Assembly (NCBI GenBank): GCA_031258225.1
Contig: JAIRND010000040.1
Span: forward strand, 1 to 33,966
DNA from: Treponema sp.
Lineage (GTDB): Bacteria; Spirochaetota; Spirochaetia; Treponematales; Breznakiellaceae
Reading direction: 5' to 3'
DNA: 33,966 nucleotides
Part shown: piece after piece, positions 16,899-24,659 of the stretch
Numbering within the stretch: the stretch's first letter is position 1
Layout of the letters: the number at the start of each line of letters is the position of its first letter
The notes under the pieces: generated by a model
The model's input: only the letters and a program-made list of their open reading frames with translations
Databases searched by the model: none
Told to the model about the DNA's origin: nothing
Program-made: the position numbers and the translations under genes

Positions 16899-19800
16899 AT
16901 GCTGGAAGCAAAACAGATCGATAGGGTCATCAGGAAGCTGGAACGTTTCTGCGGTATGTTGGAACAGCGGGTTTTTGTCAAGGCGGCGGAACTTTCCATG
17001 AGCCGTTTTGAGACCGCAGGGCGGTTGCATCGTGTGCCCGATGAAAAGTTTTTTACCGCCTTTAGTCCTGGCGAAAGCTGGGGCGGGGAGGGAAGATTCT
17101 GCTGGGAGCGGGGAACATTCACCCCCGGCGGGGAACTTGCGGGTAAAAGGCTCTACGTGTATCCGCACAGTACGCGGAGCGAAGGCATGCTCTGGGTTGC
17201 GGGAGAACCTTTTGGCATCTTTTCAAAAACCAAAGAGCCCCATGCCGATCATTACTGCGGCCTTATTGCCCTAAGGGCTGAGGCGGGCAAACCCATAGAT
17301 ATTGCCTTTGAATGGTACGCCGGGCATGAGGTTATCGGTACTCAGCCATTTGAACACAGTAAAGCCGGTTATACCTACACCCTGGATAGAACCGATGTCT
17401 GCCTTAAGGACGAGGAGCTGGGCGATTTTTGCGCCGATCTTGCCGTTGTGGTGGACATGGAAAAAGCTATGGGCGACAGCAGTTTCCGCCGCGCCGATAT
17501 TCAGAATACCCTTCTTGAAGTTCACAGGATCATCTACACCGATCCTGACAACGTAACGGACGATGAATTCCGCCGCGCCCTGCGGGAAGCGGCGCCGCTG
17601 CTCAAGGATGTGTTAAAGCCAAAAAACAGCGGGACTGTTCCCTTTGCGGGTCTTATCGGACATTCCCACATGGATACGGCCTGGCTGTGGTCCATTGACG
17701 AGACCCTTAAAAAGTGCGCCCGGACCTATTCCAACCAGATTTCCCTGATGGAACAGTACCCTGAGTACCTGTTTGTGCAAAGTTCGTCCTACCACACGGA
17801 ACTGATACGGCGGAACTACCCGCAGCTTTTTGAGCGGATCAAAGAAAAGGTACTGGAGGGCCGTTACGAACCAAACGGCGCCGTATGGGTTGAATGTGAT
17901 TGTAATATCGCATCCGGGGAATCCATGGTCCGGCAGTTTTTGTGGGGCCAGCGTTATACCAGAAAACACTTTGGTTACACCTCCGATGCCTTCTGGCTCC
18001 CCGACACCTTTGGCTACAACGCGGCGATACCACAGATCATGCGCCGCGCGGGGGTCCGTTATTTTCTTACCACCAAAATTTCCTGGAACGATACGAACCG
18101 CTTCCCCTACGATACCTTTTACTGGCAGGGCATAGACGGGACCAGGGTACTGACCCATTTTAACCAGAGCCACCTCTGGCCCCTGCCTTCCGAACTTATC
18201 CGGCACACCACGGAGAACATCCGCGAAAAGAATGTGAGCCGGAGCAAGCTCTTTTCCTTTGGTTTTGGCGATGGAGGCGGCGGCCCCTACGCGGAAATGC
18301 TCGAAGTCGTCCGCCGTGTTGCCGATACCGAGGGGGTTCCCCGCGCGGCCTATACCACGGTGAGCGCCTTTATGCGGGGCCTGGAACAGGAAATTCGGGA
18401 ACCGTCGGTCTACGCGGGGGAACTCTACCTGGAGATTCACCGGGGAACCCTTACCAACCAGCACCAGATAAAGCGCAACAACCGTCTTGCGGAAATCGCG
18501 CTTAGGGACCTTGAATACGCCGAGGTCCGCGCCGCCGTCGCGGGCGGCAGGGAAGCTTCCGGCGCGGAGATTCAGGGCCTTATGGAAACCCTGCTGGTGA
18601 ACCAGTTCCACGACATACTTCCCGGTACCTGTATTCCGGAGGTTCACAAAAAGTCGGTTGCGGACACTGCCGCGTTAATCGCCAAAAGCCGTTCCCTTAC
18701 GGCGGGACTGCTTGGAAACGCCGGAGGGGGATTTACCGTTACCAACACCCTCTCCTTTGAGCGCGATGATGCTTTTTATCTTGATGAGGGGGACTACGAA
18801 CTGCCCGGCGGCGCGCGGCAGCAGAAAACCGACACCCTTTTTGGCGGAAGGAAAACAGCCGTCGCGGGTTTCGTCCTTCCCGCCCTGGGCAGCCGGACCA
18901 TAGCGCCCGCGGTAAAGGCGCCGGAGGCCGGGGCAAGCCCCTTCACGTTCTCCGGGGATAAACTGGAGACCCCCTTCGCGCTGATCCGCTTTGCCGAAAA
19001 CGGGACTATCGCCTCGTTTCTGGACAAAACCGCGGGGAACCGGGAACTCCGGGGCGACGGCTTTCCGCTGGGAACCCTGCTCATGGCCGAGGATGTATCC
19101 CTAAGCTGGGACAACTGGGACATTGACGCGGATATCGAGTACAAATTCCGGGATTGCTCGGAACTGCTGGAACGGGCAGTGGTCTCCGACGGGGCGGTAG
19201 AATTCCGTGTACGGAGCAGGTACCGCGTATCGCCTGAGTCTACGGTGGAACAGGATCTGGTGTTCTACGCCGGATCGCCCCTGGTCCTCTACGAGACCAA
19301 AATTGACTGGCACGATCAGCACCGTTTCCTTAAAGCCGCCTTTGACACAACGGTGTTCAGCCCGGAGGCGCGGTACGAAATCCAGTTCGGCCACATCAGG
19401 CGTCCGGTGTTCCGCAGTACCTCGATGGAAAAAGCCAAGTTTGAGGTAACCAACCACAAGTACACGGACCTTTCCGAAAGCCGTTATGGTACGGCGGTTC
19501 TGAACGATTCAAAATACGGCATATCGGTAAAGGATTCGCGGATGCGCCTTTCCCTTCACAAGGGGGGGAACCGGCCCGATTACAACGCTGATGAGGGCCT
19601 CCACGAGTGCCGCTACGCCTTCCTGCCCCACAACAGTCCCTTCTCGGCGGAGTCCGTGGTTCGTCCGGCTTACGCGTTTAACTGCCTGCCGGTCATTACC
19701 GCCGGCAAGCATGAAGCGGATTCCCTTTTCCGGCTTGACGCGCCCGCCGTCATTGCCGAGGCCGTAAAGCCCTGCGAGGATGCCCAAAAGGCCTACATTG

Positions 19801-19985
19801 TGCGGCTATACGAATGTGAAGGTTCCACAGCCCTGGCCGCGCTGGACGTACCGGGGGCGCGGGAAATTACCGAAACTAACCTGCTGGAGGAACCGGACGG
19901 CGAAACAGGCGGAAGCGTCCGGGGGGGCCGCGTTTCCCTCTGTTTCAGGCCCTTTGAAATCAAGACGTTGAAGGTAGTCTATTAG
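16899..19985 (+). CDS. Alpha-mannosidase, glycoside hydrolase family 38
   Basis: Retaining zinc-dependent enzyme that removes alpha-mannosyl residues from glycans; 1028 residues, normal for the family. No signal peptide is seen, so it probably acts on imported oligosaccharides in the cytoplasm. Key regions: GLIGHSHMDTAWLW (zinc ligands H257 and D259), AFWLPDTFGYN (nucleophile D369 and nearby), and NQFHDILPGTCIPEVH (a later zinc-site His). C-terminal beta domains complete the protein. AGGGG before ATG 16899 gives the start. The gene is convergent with the response regulator gene, separated by 20 bases occupied by a hairpin. The neighbouring DUF4838 gene and the uptake locus suggest a glycan-degrading role. 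Confidence 0.95.
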   Translation: MLEAKQIDRVIRKLERFCGMLEQRVFVKAAELSMSRFETAGRLHRVPDEKFFTAFSPGESWGGEGRFCWERGTFTPGGELAGKRLYVYPHSTRSEGMLWVAGEPFGIFSKTKEPHADHYCGLIALRAEAGKPIDIAFEWYAGHEVIGTQPFEHSKAGYTYTLDRTDVCLKDEELGDFCADLAVVVDMEKAMGDSSFRRADIQNTLLEVHRIIYTDPDNVTDDEFRRALREAAPLLKDVLKPKNSGTVPFAGLIGHSHMDTAWLWSIDETLKKCARTYSNQISLMEQYPEYLFVQSSSYHTELIRRNYPQLFERIKEKVLEGRYEPNGAVWVECDCNIASGESMVRQFLWGQRYTRKHFGYTSDAFWLPDTFGYNAAIPQIMRRAGVRYFLTTKISWNDTNRFPYDTFYWQGIDGTRVLTHFNQSHLWPLPSELIRHTTENIREKNVSRSKLFSFGFGDGGGGPYAEMLEVVRRVADTEGVPRAAYTTVSAFMRGLEQEIREPSVYAGELYLEIHRGTLTNQHQIKRNNRLAEIALRDLEYAEVRAAVAGGREASGAEIQGLMETLLVNQFHDILPGTCIPEVHKKSVADTAALIAKSRSLTAGLLGNAGGGFTVTNTLSFERDDAFYLDEGDYELPGGARQQKTDTLFGGRKTAVAGFVLPALGSRTIAPAVKAPEAGASPFTFSGDKLETPFALIRFAENGTIASFLDKTAGNRELRGDGFPLGTLLMAEDVSLSWDNWDIDADIEYKFRDCSELLERAVVSDGAVEFRVRSRYRVSPESTVEQDLVFYAGSPLVLYETKIDWHDQHRFLKAAFDTTVFSPEARYEIQFGHIRRPVFRSTSMEKAKFEVTNHKYTDLSESRYGTAVLNDSKYGISVKDSRMRLSLHKGGNRPDYNADEGLHECRYAFLPHNSPFSAESVVRPAYAFNCLPVITAGKHEADSLFRLDAPAVIAEAVKPCEDAQKAYIVRLYECEGSTALAALDVPGAREITETNLLEEPDGETGGSVRGGRVSLCFRPFEIKTLKVVY

Positions 19986-19986
19986 C

Positions 19987-20016
19987 GGCCAATTTAGTCC
20001 AGGGGCTAAACTTGGC
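19987..20016. terminator. Bidirectional hairpin between convergent genes
   Basis: GGCCAATTTAG (19987-19997) pairs with CTAAACTTGGCC (20005-20016), 11 bp with one bulge. It spans the space between GH38 and the end of the response regulator gene and includes the latter's stop codon. A T-run is absent. A similar sequence, GGGCTAAATTTGGCCC, recurs at 23521-23536. Confidence 0.55.
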
Positions 20017-21121
20017 CCGGCAAACAGCCTACCTGCCGGGGCGGGGTTGTAATTTGCTGCACCTGACCGGAAACCGAAAGGAAAAGATCGACCAGGGCCG
20101 GGTCAAAGTGGGTGCCCTTTCCGTGGGCGATTATCCGCATGGCCTCCTCGTGGGTGCAGGCCTTCTTATAGGGACGCTCGGTAATCAGGGCGGTATACAC
20201 GTCAACGATGGCCATGATCCGTCCCTGCAGGGGGATATTGTAGCCTTTTAGGCCGTAGGGATACCCGGTCCCGTCCCAGTGTTCGTGGTGGCATCCGGCA
20301 AAGGCCTTGGCGTGGTCAAGGAAGCCGGCCCCGGCCAAATTCTCCTTAAGGTCTGTCTCAATATCTTCCAGTATCTTTACCCCCAACAGGGTATGCTTCT
20401 GCATTTCGGCGTATTCCTCATCGGTTAACTTGCCGGGCTTTAACAGGATCCGGTCATTGATCGACACCTTTCCCAGATCGTAGAGCAGTGTGGACTGGAG
20501 CAAAAAATCCTTTTCCCAGGACCGCACAATATCCTGGTAGATGTTGTTCTTGATTAACACATCCAGAAGTATCTCGACATAGCGGTGGGTCAGTTCCATG
20601 TGCCCGCCCGTTACCTCGTCCCGGCGCTCAACCAGTTCCGTTACAATCTTGATTACCTTCTTGTGCAGTTCCGCCAGGGCCCTTGTCTTGTCCATCTCCG
20701 TCTGCCGGAGTTTTGCCTCGTATTCAAGGATAATCTTCCGCTGGGATTCTACACGTATCTGTGTTCCAACCCGGTTAAGAAGCATCTGGGGGCAATAGGG
20801 TTTTGTTATAAAATCGACCGCCCCCAGGGCCAATCCTTCCGACTCGCTGGCCAGATCGGTGTTGGCGGAGAGGAAAATTACAGGAATTTCCCTGAACGCC
20901 CGGTTTCCCTTGATGATTCGCAGTGTCTCATACCCATTCATGCCCGGCATGTCAATGTCCAATAGAATTAAATCAGGGGTAATCTCTTTAAGCATCCGGA
21001 AAAGTTTTTCGGCGGAAGGAACGGTAAAAACGTCATAGGTATCGCTCAGAATTCTGCTGCCAATTTTTAGGTTGGTAAGCATGTCGTCCACCAGGATTAT
21101 TTTTTTACGCCCGTGATCCAC
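20006..21121 (-). CDS. Response regulator with degenerate HD-GYP output domain
   Basis: Signalling protein of 371 residues. Residues 1-120 form a receiver domain with acidic pair D12/D13, phospho-acceptor D55 (LILLDIDMPGMNG) and K107. A helical linker follows to about 165. The output half matches HD-GYP cyclic-di-GMP phosphodiesterases: H174 (TGGHMELTH), HHEHWDGTGYP at 278-288 and DVYTALITERPYKKA. The expected HD reads YD at 214-215 (LLYDLGKV), codon TAC at 20480-20482. Loss of this metal-binding His should weaken or abolish hydrolysis, so it may act as a c-di-GMP or partner-binding effector. The start is GTG 21121, preceded by a run of seven G (21126-21132). Unaccompanied by a kinase gene. 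Confidence 0.88.
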   Translation of the reverse strand: MDHGRKKIILVDDMLTNLKIGSRILSDTYDVFTVPSAEKLFRMLKEITPDLILLDIDMPGMNGYETLRIIKGNRAFREIPVIFLSANTDLASESEGLALGAVDFITKPYCPQMLLNRVGTQIRVESQRKIILEYEAKLRQTEMDKTRALAELHKKVIKIVTELVERRDEVTGGHMELTHRYVEILLDVLIKNNIYQDIVRSWEKDFLLQSTLLYDLGKVSINDRILLKPGKLTDEEYAEMQKHTLLGVKILEDIETDLKENLAGAGFLDHAKAFAGCHHEHWDGTGYPYGLKGYNIPLQGRIMAIVDVYTALITERPYKKACTHEEAMRIIAHGKGTHFDPALVDLFLSVSGQVQQITTPPRQVGCLPGQV

Positions 21122-21175
21122 ACAACCCCCCCAGGTTTATTTTTGGTTCAAAATTCGCGAAATGTTTCATTCGAC

Positions 21176-21205
21176 ACACTTTTAAGGAAAAATCCTTTCA
21201 AGTGT
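21176..21205. promoter_or_regulatory. Symmetric interrupted palindrome upstream of the HD-GYP gene
   Basis: ACACTT (21176-21181) pairs with AAGTGT (21200-21205), and AAGGA (21184-21188) with TCCTT (21193-21197), giving 11 bp with a 2x2 internal gap and an AAAA loop. It could be an operator or an RNA hairpin in the gene's leader. Confidence 0.5.
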
Positions 21206-21231
21206 AATCGTAAATTCGGCCAAGGTCAAGG

Positions 21232-21287
21232 AAAAATACACAAAAACCACATAAAACCGCATAAAAAGTGTATAAAAATCGATTTTT
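21232..21287. promoter_or_regulatory. Phased A-tracts (predicted curved DNA) with a 14-bp palindrome
   Basis: A-tracts of four or five bases are centred near 21234, 21244, 21254.5, 21265 and 21276, with a T-tract at 21285. The spacing of 9-11 bp matches the helical repeat, the arrangement that bends DNA. The last tracts form a perfect palindrome, AAAAATCGATTTTT (21274-21287). It lies 110-165 bp upstream of the HD-GYP gene on its strand. Confidence 0.7.
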
Positions 21288-21337
21288 GGAGTTTTTCCGG
21301 ACCCGGTACCCGGGTTGCGGGGGTTCCGGCCCGCCGT

Positions 21338-21493
21338 CTACGTTTTTGGCAGGGGCCAAAGGTTCCCCCCTTCCGGCATGCCGGGGAGGATAAGCCCGCC
21401 GTCCAGCTTGACGATGTTACCGGTCATGTAGTCCGCCTCATCACTGGCGATGTAGCGGACCAGGCAGCCCACCTCACGGGGGGTACCCCGGCT
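21338..21493 (-). pseudogene. C-terminal remnant of a short-chain dehydrogenase/reductase
   Basis: About 50 codons encode RGTPREVGCLVRYIASDEAD, then YMTGNIVKLDGG and LILPGMPEGG before TAG at 21340-21338. This is the typical SDR C-terminus (P-E-V, a short helix, ASDEA, TG, VDGG-like). The nucleotide-binding and catalytic N-terminal parts are missing; upstream the sequence switches to mannonate dehydratase in another frame. Many SDRs in such loci reduce fructuronate to mannonate, but the remnant is too short to tell. Confidence 0.75.
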
Positions 21494-21983
21494 GCCGCCG
21501 GTTCTTCGTTGATGTCGATACCCAGGCCGGGCTTGTCGTTGGCGTAGACGTAACCGTTCCGCAGTTCCGGGGAACCCGGGAAAACCTCCAGAGCGGCATC
21601 CCTAATGCCGTTCCATTCCTGGACGCCGAAGTTATGGCACACCAGATCCAGGTGGATGTTGGCGGCATGGCCCACAGGGGATACATCGCCGGGACCGTGC
21701 CAGGCGGTACGGATACCGAATTGTTCGCAGAAAATCGCCAATTTGCGGGCCGCCGTGATCCCGCCTATCTGCAAGGACCACCGCGTCTATCGGACTCAGG
21801 CGCTCGTGGGTATCGTGGAGCAGTTCGACATCGTACCCTATCCTGTTACGGATATACTCAAAGAGTTTTATTGTGTTCCGCAGGTAAAGTTTTGGATCGT
21901 AGTAGATTCCCTGTGGCGCGGCATCGGGCCGGTGAAGATTTTCGGGATTTTTTGCGGCATCAAGCGCAAAAAATCCACAAGTG
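21485..21983 (-). pseudogene. Mannonate dehydratase-like (RspA/ManD) remnant
   Basis: Enolase-superfamily gene in pieces. The upstream piece (about 21983-21770) reads DAAKNPENLHRP, YYDPKLYLRNTIKLFEYIRN and ELLHDTHERLSPIDAVVL. It then breaks and jumps in another frame to QIGGITAARKLAIFCEQFGI, AWHGPGDVSPVGHAANIHLD, NFGVQEWNG, EVFPGSPELRNGYVY and GLGIDINEE. Compared with intact ManD, the N-terminal domain, roughly 70 residues at the junction near 21770 (including the metal-binding acidic residues) and the C-terminus are gone. The gene cannot be functional. It indicates past D-mannonate (hexuronate) use. The break into the SDR tail at about 21490 shows a further deletion fusing two old genes. Confidence 0.85.
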
Positions 21984-22018
21984 CGACAGGCTGCTCGGTT
22001 AGTTTTGCAAGAGGCTCT

Positions 22019-23155
22019 TCATTGGGAAATTTTTGAGCGGTAGCGTTCAACTTCCCAATTATTGATAAACGCCGCCTGATCGGAAGACATAAAGAGGGGA
22101 CCGCCGAAACTTTCGGAGTAAACCGCTACCTTAACCGCGTCGTTAAAAAGCCTGACGGCGTTGGCGGCGGCGTTTTCGGAACCAGCCAGGCCGAACACAC
22201 CCAGCCCCTGAACCGCCACGGTTTTAGGAATACTGCCGGTTTTTTCGGTGTGTTTTTTGAGGCTTTCCCTGATACCCCCGGCGCTTTCCACCGTTCCGGC
22301 GTTTATGAACAACGGCGCGCTTCCGGCATAGACAATATGATCCGGTGAAAAGGGCCGGGACACGCCTTCAAAGGCGTTCTTATCGGCGGTAAAGCGGACA
22401 ATCTCCGGGTTCCGTTCAAACGCGATAAACCACCGCGCCTGACCGTCTATGGCGGCTGCCGCCGCAAGGAGTTCCCTGCCCGTGGAATCGGAGTTTCCGA
22501 ACGAGGCCAGCTTTTCACCTGTATCTGGGGTCCGTGTGATCTTCCCGCCAATGGTGTTCATGATCCGGTCATAAAGGGCCTTAACGCTGCCGGCCGTATC
22601 GGCGCCGGCAAAGACCCCGTGGTTTTGCAGAAAGATAATATCGGGGACTGTGCCCTTTTTGGCCCTGTAGTCAGCCATAGCGTCTTTTACGGTCTTTGAG
22701 AGAATGTAACCGGGGGTTGTCGAGGGAATCCACAGGCTTCCGCCGGCAAAAAGCTCCGCGGCCGACGCTTCGCCGTTCCGCGCACAGGTAATGCCGTTGA
22801 CCAGCGCGGGGTGGGTGTGAACAACAAAGGTAAAGGGAAGAATATCGTGGAGCAGGGTTTCCACGCTGGGCCGCTTGTTTTCCTCACCGGGAACTCTGGC
22901 GGCCATCATGTCGGCCAGCACGGCGGCTTCCCGCGCATCGGCCCCGGCGGGATAGGTTTTTTCCCAGATACGCGCCAGAGAACCCCGGTCCATTTTAACA
23001 AAATCTCCCGGCCGGGCATCGGCCAGGCTGGTTCCCGAAGCCTTTACGTAAAGATAATCCCTGTCCTTAAACGAGGTGTTTCCGCCCCCGGCAATCACAT
23101 AATCGGGGTTGGACCCGTAAAAACGGGAAATTTCCGCCAGTTCCTGTAAACTCAT
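22019..23155 (-). CDS. Class II aldolase/adducin-family sugar-phosphate aldolase
   Basis: Probable zinc aldolase of 378 residues. I use ATG 23155 (MSLQELAEISRFYG) because AAGGAG lies six bases upstream, not the longer frame to 23203. Diagnostic parts are GGGNTSFKDRDYLYVKASGTSL (start GGGNTSFKD), FVVHTHPALVNGITCARNGE with the metal-binding HTH, and LQNHGVFAGAD. It is larger than RhaD or FucA and resembles the aldolase half of bifunctional aldolase/SDR proteins such as RhaEW, without the SDR half. A GH78 enzyme in the window would release rhamnose, so a rhamnulose-phosphate role is attractive but unproven. The only intact gene in a decayed stretch. Confidence 0.85.
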   Translation of the reverse strand: MSLQELAEISRFYGSNPDYVIAGGGNTSFKDRDYLYVKASGTSLADARPGDFVKMDRGSLARIWEKTYPAGADAREAAVLADMMAARVPGEENKRPSVETLLHDILPFTFVVHTHPALVNGITCARNGEASAAELFAGGSLWIPSTTPGYILSKTVKDAMADYRAKKGTVPDIIFLQNHGVFAGADTAGSVKALYDRIMNTIGGKITRTPDTGEKLASFGNSDSTGRELLAAAAAIDGQARWFIAFERNPEIVRFTADKNAFEGVSRPFSPDHIVYAGSAPLFINAGTVESAGGIRESLKKHTEKTGSIPKTVAVQGLGVFGLAGSENAAANAVRLFNDAVKVAVYSESFGGPLFMSSDQAAFINNWEVERYRSKISQ

Positions 23156-23286
23156 GCCATACTCCTTATCAATTTTGGTTGTCCGGGAGTTCTTCATTAA
23201 CAAACAATACCACTTGGGATGATGGTATGACGTTACGGGATTTTGTTCAATGCTTCCCGTCTGTAGTGGGCGTTACGGTTTCTTGA
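23156..23286. other. Gap before the permease remnant
   Basis: No gene is recognisable. The aldolase ribosome-binding site is on the minus strand at 23162-23167. A possible older extension of the permease may lie here but is broken by stops in all frames. Confidence 0.5.
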
Positions 23287-23487
23287 CTAGATATACTGTT
23301 TGTCGCGTCAATGCCCCCGGAGATGCTGGCGGATTTGGATCAGGTGAACCTGGCGAATTGGCAGAGTATTTTCCAGCAAATCCGTTATTCAGTTCTTGTG
23401 GTGGGCGCTCTGCCCATGATGATCATTTATCCTTTTATTCAAAAGTATTTTATCAAAGGCATGATGATTGGTTCACTGAAAGAGTAA
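23287..23487 (+). pseudogene. C-terminal remnant of an LplC-type sugar ABC permease
   Basis: The last ~66 codons of a carbohydrate permease: LDILFVASMPPEMLADLDQV, ANWQSIFQQIRYSVLVVGAL, then IIYPFIQKYFIKGMMIGSLKE and TAA at 23485-23487. The PFIQKYF-KG-MIG ending matches the intact permease at 1007-1891. A stop (TGA 23284) interrupts upstream and the rest of the gene is absent, so it is a relic of a second sugar importer next to the aldolase. Confidence 0.85.
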
Positions 23488-23520
23488 GTATCACCTGTAA
23501 AATTGCTGATCCCGGAGGTG

Positions 23521-23605
23521 GGGCTAAATTTGGCCCACATTGCGCATCACCACTGCCGCGGCACAAATCCGTCCGGCGGGGCGACAAGATGGACCGATTC
23601 GCCGG
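23521..23605. repeat. Small palindromes after the permease remnant
   Basis: GGGCTAAATTTGGCCC at 23521-23536 is an imperfect palindrome whose relative occurs near 20004. CCGGCG (23573-23578) and CGCCGG (23600-23605) form a second inverted pair ending exactly where the CTAG repeat begins. Confidence 0.5.
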
Positions 23606-23619
23606 CTAGTACGCAGTCA
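23606..23619 (+). repeat. CTAGTACGCAGTCA repeat, copy A
   Basis: Fourteen bases identical to the start of the copies at 23838 (minus) and 28984 (plus). Similarity beyond this is partial (the TGTGG stretch is kept). With the inverted copy ending at 23838 it brackets a 233-bp segment in inverted orientation, like the ends of a small non-autonomous element. Confidence 0.75.
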
Positions 23620-23690
23620 TGATTGTAATTGTGGGTTTTTTGGTGCTTCCGATGCTTCCCGAACCTCCACGACTCTGCCCTCTTTGTGGT

Positions 23691-23838
23691 GTAGTCAGAC
23701 ATCATTCAACCTGGGTTTTAGGTTTGATACCCTCCTAACCTTAACTCCCTATCGTGAACCGCTGCGGGGGCGGTAGAGGGTTACGTTCAGGCGTATCAAA
23801 CTGAACTACTCACAGGTTGAATGCTGACTGCGTACTAG
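23691..23838 (-). repeat. Dispersed repeat, copy B, with inverted inner arm
   Basis: Read on the minus strand from 23838, the first 47 bases match copy C (28984-29030) at 44 positions. The first codon-like TAG is the stop codon of the nuclease gene. An inverted arm at about 23691-23730 carries CATTCAACCTG and TTTGATAC, complementary to the same blocks in 23793-23824. A small GC-rich hairpin lies between. This resembles a MITE or REP-type palindromic element. No transposase is present. Confidence 0.75.
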
Positions 23839-24602
23839 CCCCACAGACCGCGCCCCGTGCGGCGGGCCTCCTGTTCCAACGCGCGGAACTCGTCCATGAA
23901 CTGAAAACTGTAGACGGTGTAGGCGTGGGCGTACCCTTCCCGGATAAGGGCGGCGTTATGACAGTCCCCATCGGGGCCGTAGATGTAGGCCAGGAGCCGG
24001 CCATAGCGATCCCGCCGGTCCCAGTCAAAGGCCAGGAAGACGGATTTGCCCAAAAGTTTTTGCCGGGTGAACTCGCTGGCCTCCTTGCCAAAGAATTCCA
24101 GGTCCCGCCTCGGGTGAACGGTCTCCGGGGTATCTACCCCGATCATCCTGATGGTTTCCACCGCCTCCAGCCCCAACGGAGGATTCCTGATCCGTACCCG
24201 CACCGTATCGCCATCCACGTGGTCCACTACGTCGGCCCTGGTCATGCGGGACAGGTCCGCCTGGCCGGTACCGCGCAGTCCCGCGATGTTCACCTGGTAC
24301 AACGCGGCTGTCCGGAAAGGAACCGGCGGGACCTCAAGCACCGGCGGCTTACAGATAGCGCAGGGCTCGTAACCGGACCCTGCGGCGTCTGCCAGGGTTA
24401 AGGCAATTTTTGAGCGGCTAAGGCTGCCGCAGTTTTCCCGGTGGTACTTTTTTCCCGTGCTGGTTACATAAACCGTATAGTCATCCGGGTTTTCGGCATC
24501 CGCGGGTGTTTCGGCGGCCAGCGGACCCCGGAGGAGCAGCAGGGCCGCCAGCAGAACCGGCGGTACCGCCAGAAATTTCATTATGGCGCCTTCTTTTTTC
24601 AT
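23835..24602 (-). CDS. Secreted SNase-like (thermonuclease family) nuclease
   Basis: Probable exported nuclease, 255 residues. A signal peptide is clear (hydrophobic core of LLAALLLL, cleavage near LAAE). An intervening region has a Cys-containing YHRENCGSLSRSK and YEPCAICKP stretch, often found fused to such nucleases. The SNase domain follows, with VDHVDGDTVRVRI, IGVDTPETVHP, KEASEFTRQKLLGK, DWDRRDRYGRLLAYIY and GYAHAYTVY. These hold the usual Ca-binding Asp and catalytic Arg/Glu residues. ATG 24602 lies six bases after a TATACT box (leaderless pattern); ATG 24581 with an AGAAGG site is an alternative. The stop TAG comes from a dispersed repeat. Confidence 0.85.
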   Translation of the reverse strand: MKKEGAIMKFLAVPPVLLAALLLLRGPLAAETPADAENPDDYTVYVTSTGKKYHRENCGSLSRSKIALTLADAAGSGYEPCAICKPPVLEVPPVPFRTAALYQVNIAGLRGTGQADLSRMTRADVVDHVDGDTVRVRIRNPPLGLEAVETIRMIGVDTPETVHPRRDLEFFGKEASEFTRQKLLGKSVFLAFDWDRRDRYGRLLAYIYGPDGDCHNAALIREGYAHAYTVYSFQFMDEFRALEQEARRTGRGLWG

Positions 24603-24608
24603 TGGGTG

Positions 24609-24641
24609 AGTATACCAAGAGCAATAGTTCAACACTATACT
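24609..24641. promoter_or_regulatory. Overlapping divergent promoters of nuclease and M20 genes
   Basis: AGTATA (24609-24614; TATACT on the minus strand) and TATACT (24636-24641, plus) face apart 21 bases from each other. Each -35 region would overlap the other's -10, so the two promoters may exclude one another. The -35 boxes are poor. Confidence 0.45.
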
Positions 24642-24659
24642 AAACTACAGTGGAGAATC

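Noticed and set aside
17613-18647. Open frame of 344 codons on the minus strand
   Set aside because: It is antisense to the GH38 gene, whose motifs and length are clear; a GC-rich shadow frame.
23250-23609. Open frame of 119 codons on the plus strand
   Set aside because: The permease relic occupies another frame with recognisable protein sequence; this frame is not recognisable.
23606-23838. Insertion sequence
   Set aside because: Inverted ends are present but no transposase frame lies inside, so only a non-autonomous element can be proposed.
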